From Lachnospiraceae bacterium (lineage in GTDB: Bacteria; Bacillota; Clostridia; Lachnospirales; Lachnospiraceae): 64,000 bases of DNA. Shown piece by piece: positions 61,776 through 64,000 of the stretch. The notes under the pieces were generated by a model. It was given only the letters and a program-made list of their open reading frames with translations. It made no database searches and was not told the DNA's origin. The stretch spans positions 434,001-498,000 of the forward strand of contig JAKVNF010000002.1 of NCBI GenBank assembly GCA_022483465.1. Reading direction: 5' to 3'. A program made the translations under genes and the position numbers. Position 1 is the first letter of the stretch, and each line of letters opens with the position of its first letter.

Positions 61776-63146
61776 ATGCAGCAAAACATGACCAAGGGAA
61801 GCATCGCAGGAAATCTTTTCCGGTTTGCAGGACCGTTTCTCGTCTCGAGCTTTCTGCAGACGTTCTACGGTCTTGCCGATCTCTTCATCACGGGGCAGTT
61901 CAACGGAGCCGCCTCCATCTCCGGGGTTGCCATCGGCTCCCAGGTCATGCACATGCTGACCGTCGTCATCGTCGGGCTCTCCGTCGGGCCCACCGTGCTG
62001 ATCGCAAGGGCCGTCGGCGCAAAGAAAAAGGAGATGCTGCAGCGCCTTGTCGGCAACAGCATCTGCCTGTTTTCCGTCTTTGCGGCGGTCATGACCGTCC
62101 TTCTTCTGCTTCTCAAAGGCCCCATCATGCAGGCGCTCTCCACGCCGTCTGAGGCTGTGGGAGAGACAGCAGCCTACATGGTGATCTGCTTTCTCGGCAT
62201 TCCCTTCATCACGGCCTACAACGTTGCCTCTGCCATCTTCCGCGGCCTTGGCGATACGAAAAGTCCCATGAAATACGTCGCAGCGGCCGGCGTGATCAAC
62301 GTCGGTCTCGATCTTCTTCTCATCGGTCCTGCCGGGATGGGCGCCGCGGGGGCAGCGCTTGCGACCGTGCTCTCCCAGGCAATCAGCGACATCCTTGCAG
62401 TCCGCGCCCTCTTTCGGATGAAGGACATCGTCCCGGCGCGGAGAGATATTCATTTTGACCGGGACATCTTTCCGGATATACTCCGGATCGGCGTCCCCGT
62501 GGCCCTGCAGGAGGGGGTTATCCAGATCTCGTTTCTTGCCATCACCGCCATCGCAAACGGCCGCGGCCTGGAGGTCTCCGCAGCGGTCGGTGTGGTCGAG
62601 AAGATCATCAGCTTCCTGTTCCTTGTCCCCTCTGCCATGTTGTCGACTGTCTCCGCCGTTGCGGCGCAGAATGCGGGCGCCGGCCAGCATGAGAGGAGCA
62701 GGCAGGCGCTCTTTACCTCCATCCTCTTCTGCTGCATTTACGGCGCCTGTGTCTTTGTGCTGTGCCAGTTTGTCTCCGAACAGCTGGTGTCCCTGTTTCT
62801 CCATGACGATCCTGTGGCTGTCACACTGGGCGGACAATACCTGCGCTCCTATTCCCTGGACACGCTGTTTGCCGGAATCCAGTTCTGCTTCAGCGGCTTT
62901 TTCAGCGCCTACGGGAAGGCGTTCTATTCCTTTATCCACAACCTCATTTCGATTCTCCTTGTCCGGATTCCAGGCGCTGCCCTGGCCTCCCGGTACTTCC
63001 CGGACACGCTCTACCCGATGGGCCTTGCGGCACCACTTGGCTCGCTTCTCTCGTCTGTCATCTGTGTGTTCCTGTATATCAGAGGGAGAAGGTTCTGGAT
63101 TCCCGCTGCTCAGGAGCAGGAGGAACACAGATCAAGTTCCTTCTGA
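61776..63146 (+). CDS. MATE-family multidrug efflux pump
   Basis: This 456-residue protein has twelve predicted membrane helices and two homologous halves, as in NorM/DinF-type antiporters. The first half begins NLFRFAGPFLVSSFLQTFYG and has the GLADLFITG motif; the second has IGVPVALQEGVIQ near residue 244 and FCFSGFFSAYGKA near 377. It would export cationic drugs or metabolites using Na+ or H+. ATG 61776 follows AGGGAGG; an earlier ATG at 61758 lacks one. Confidence 0.93.
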   Translation: MQQNMTKGSIAGNLFRFAGPFLVSSFLQTFYGLADLFITGQFNGAASISGVAIGSQVMHMLTVVIVGLSVGPTVLIARAVGAKKKEMLQRLVGNSICLFSVFAAVMTVLLLLLKGPIMQALSTPSEAVGETAAYMVICFLGIPFITAYNVASAIFRGLGDTKSPMKYVAAAGVINVGLDLLLIGPAGMGAAGAALATVLSQAISDILAVRALFRMKDIVPARRDIHFDRDIFPDILRIGVPVALQEGVIQISFLAITAIANGRGLEVSAAVGVVEKIISFLFLVPSAMLSTVSAVAAQNAGAGQHERSRQALFTSILFCCIYGACVFVLCQFVSEQLVSLFLHDDPVAVTLGGQYLRSYSLDTLFAGIQFCFSGFFSAYGKAFYSFIHNLISILLVRIPGAALASRYFPDTLYPMGLAAPLGSLLSSVICVFLYIRGRRFWIPAAQEQEEHRSSSF

Positions 63147-63199
63147 AGCGGGGAAACGTGCCCGCCTCCGGAACTTGTCTCACATCTCCCCGTCTTCCT

Positions 63200-63460
63200 T
63201 CCCTCCCATGTCTTATGGATGCTTCCGCCTGGGAGCAGGTACTGCTCCAGGATTGCGACATCGTCCCAGTGGTGTGCCCTGTTATACGCAAGGAGGTATC
63301 GGAGTTTTTCCTCCGGCACCTCCTTCAGATACATGCAGGTGTGTAGGGACCAGTCCCGCAGCGCAGTACTCAGAGCGCTTCTGAGCAAGGGTGCGTATCG
63401 TTTCTCCTCTGTCGGAAGGCCGAGCATGAATGATTTCATCATGAGTACAAAAAAAGACAC
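63200..63460 (-). pseudogene. PucR-family regulator remnant with internal deletion
   Basis: The minus strand encodes HTCMYLKEVPEEKLRYLLAY, then NRAHHWDDVAILEQYLLPGG. In the intact PucR gene at 50566-51747 the matching pieces (NTGMYLKEVPE and GKLRPLLAYDKAHHGDYVATL) lie about 220 residues apart. The remnant therefore has lost the middle, and its helix-turn-helix is absent. Confidence 0.7.
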
Positions 63461-63478
63461 GGACGATCAGCCCGTGTC
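63450..63478 (-). terminator. Terminator of the rRNA operon
   Basis: On the minus strand GACACGG (63478-63472) pairs with CCGTGTC (63462-63456), followed by TTTTTTTG. It lies about 85 bases past the 23S 3' end. Confidence 0.8.
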
Positions 63479-63560
63479 GTATCTCATACCTTCAAAACCG
63501 AATACAAAAATCACTCTGTGACGCAGAACGGATCGTTCTGCCAAGCAAATCAAAGCGTTT

Positions 63561-64000
<440 letters not shown>

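Overview
The window looks like a chromosomal segment of a moderately high-GC Bacillota (Clostridia, probably Lachnospiraceae-like). The reasons are strong AGGAGG-type ribosome binding sites, many ATGA-coupled operons, insertion sequences of the ISL3, IS66, IS1634, IS4 and IS1595 types, a Wadjet operon, and the 3' end of a 23S rRNA gene at the right edge. I cannot name the species from sequence alone.

Layout. 1-5.2 kb is housekeeping and accessory chromosome: a UvrD-type helicase, a YdjM/DUF457 membrane protein, a MocR-type regulator that lacks the PLP lysine, and a macro-domain protein. 5.6-18.9 kb is a nest of transposons. The oldest layer is a two-gene element on the minus strand, a tyrosine recombinase followed by an IS91-type HUH transposase. 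Three elements have landed in it: a Mu/Tn7-like transposon (6583-11632), an IS66 element (11756-15940) and an IS1634-like element (16542-18434). A fourth, an ISL3 element (8888-10641), has landed in codon 4 of the integrase gene of the Mu-like transposon. Every insertion has a perfect target-site duplication. Removing the inserts restores continuous reading frames.

19.1-22.5 kb holds the broken remains of a cellobiose-phosphorylase gene, an IscB-type (OMEGA) nuclease tail split by an IS4-like element, an IS605-like end hairpin and a possible transporter tail. 22.6-26.3 kb returns to intact genes: a long beta-CASP ribonuclease-like protein and an EamA transporter. 26.35-27.6 kb holds further wreckage. 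27.6-37.4 kb is a four-gene Wadjet (JetDABC) plasmid-defence operon. Its nuclease-subunit gene jetD is interrupted after four codons by a second IS1634-like element.

38.6-42.4 kb is a RiPP cluster of the ACGX type: a 78-residue precursor with four ACGSACGA units, a radical SAM/SPASM enzyme, a PNPOx-ferredoxin protein and a nitroreductase, with a divergent LysR gene. A hairpin with a T-run separates the precursor from the enzyme genes. 42.4-44.2 kb carries a HigBA-like toxin-antitoxin module with a frameshifted toxin, lying between two copies of an ArsC-like gene end.

44.5-63.1 kb is mostly ordinary chromosome: a tyrosine recombinase, an exonuclease, a D-2-hydroxyacid dehydrogenase, an SGNH esterase, D-aminoacyl-tRNA deacylase, a SIMPL lipoprotein, a PucR regulator, a 57-residue small protein, a heterodimeric ABC exporter, an iron-siderophore ABC importer, an IS1595 element with an exact duplication, and a MATE efflux pump. 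The window ends in a PucR remnant, a terminator and the 23S rRNA 3' end on the minus strand. No 5S gene is visible beyond that 3' end.
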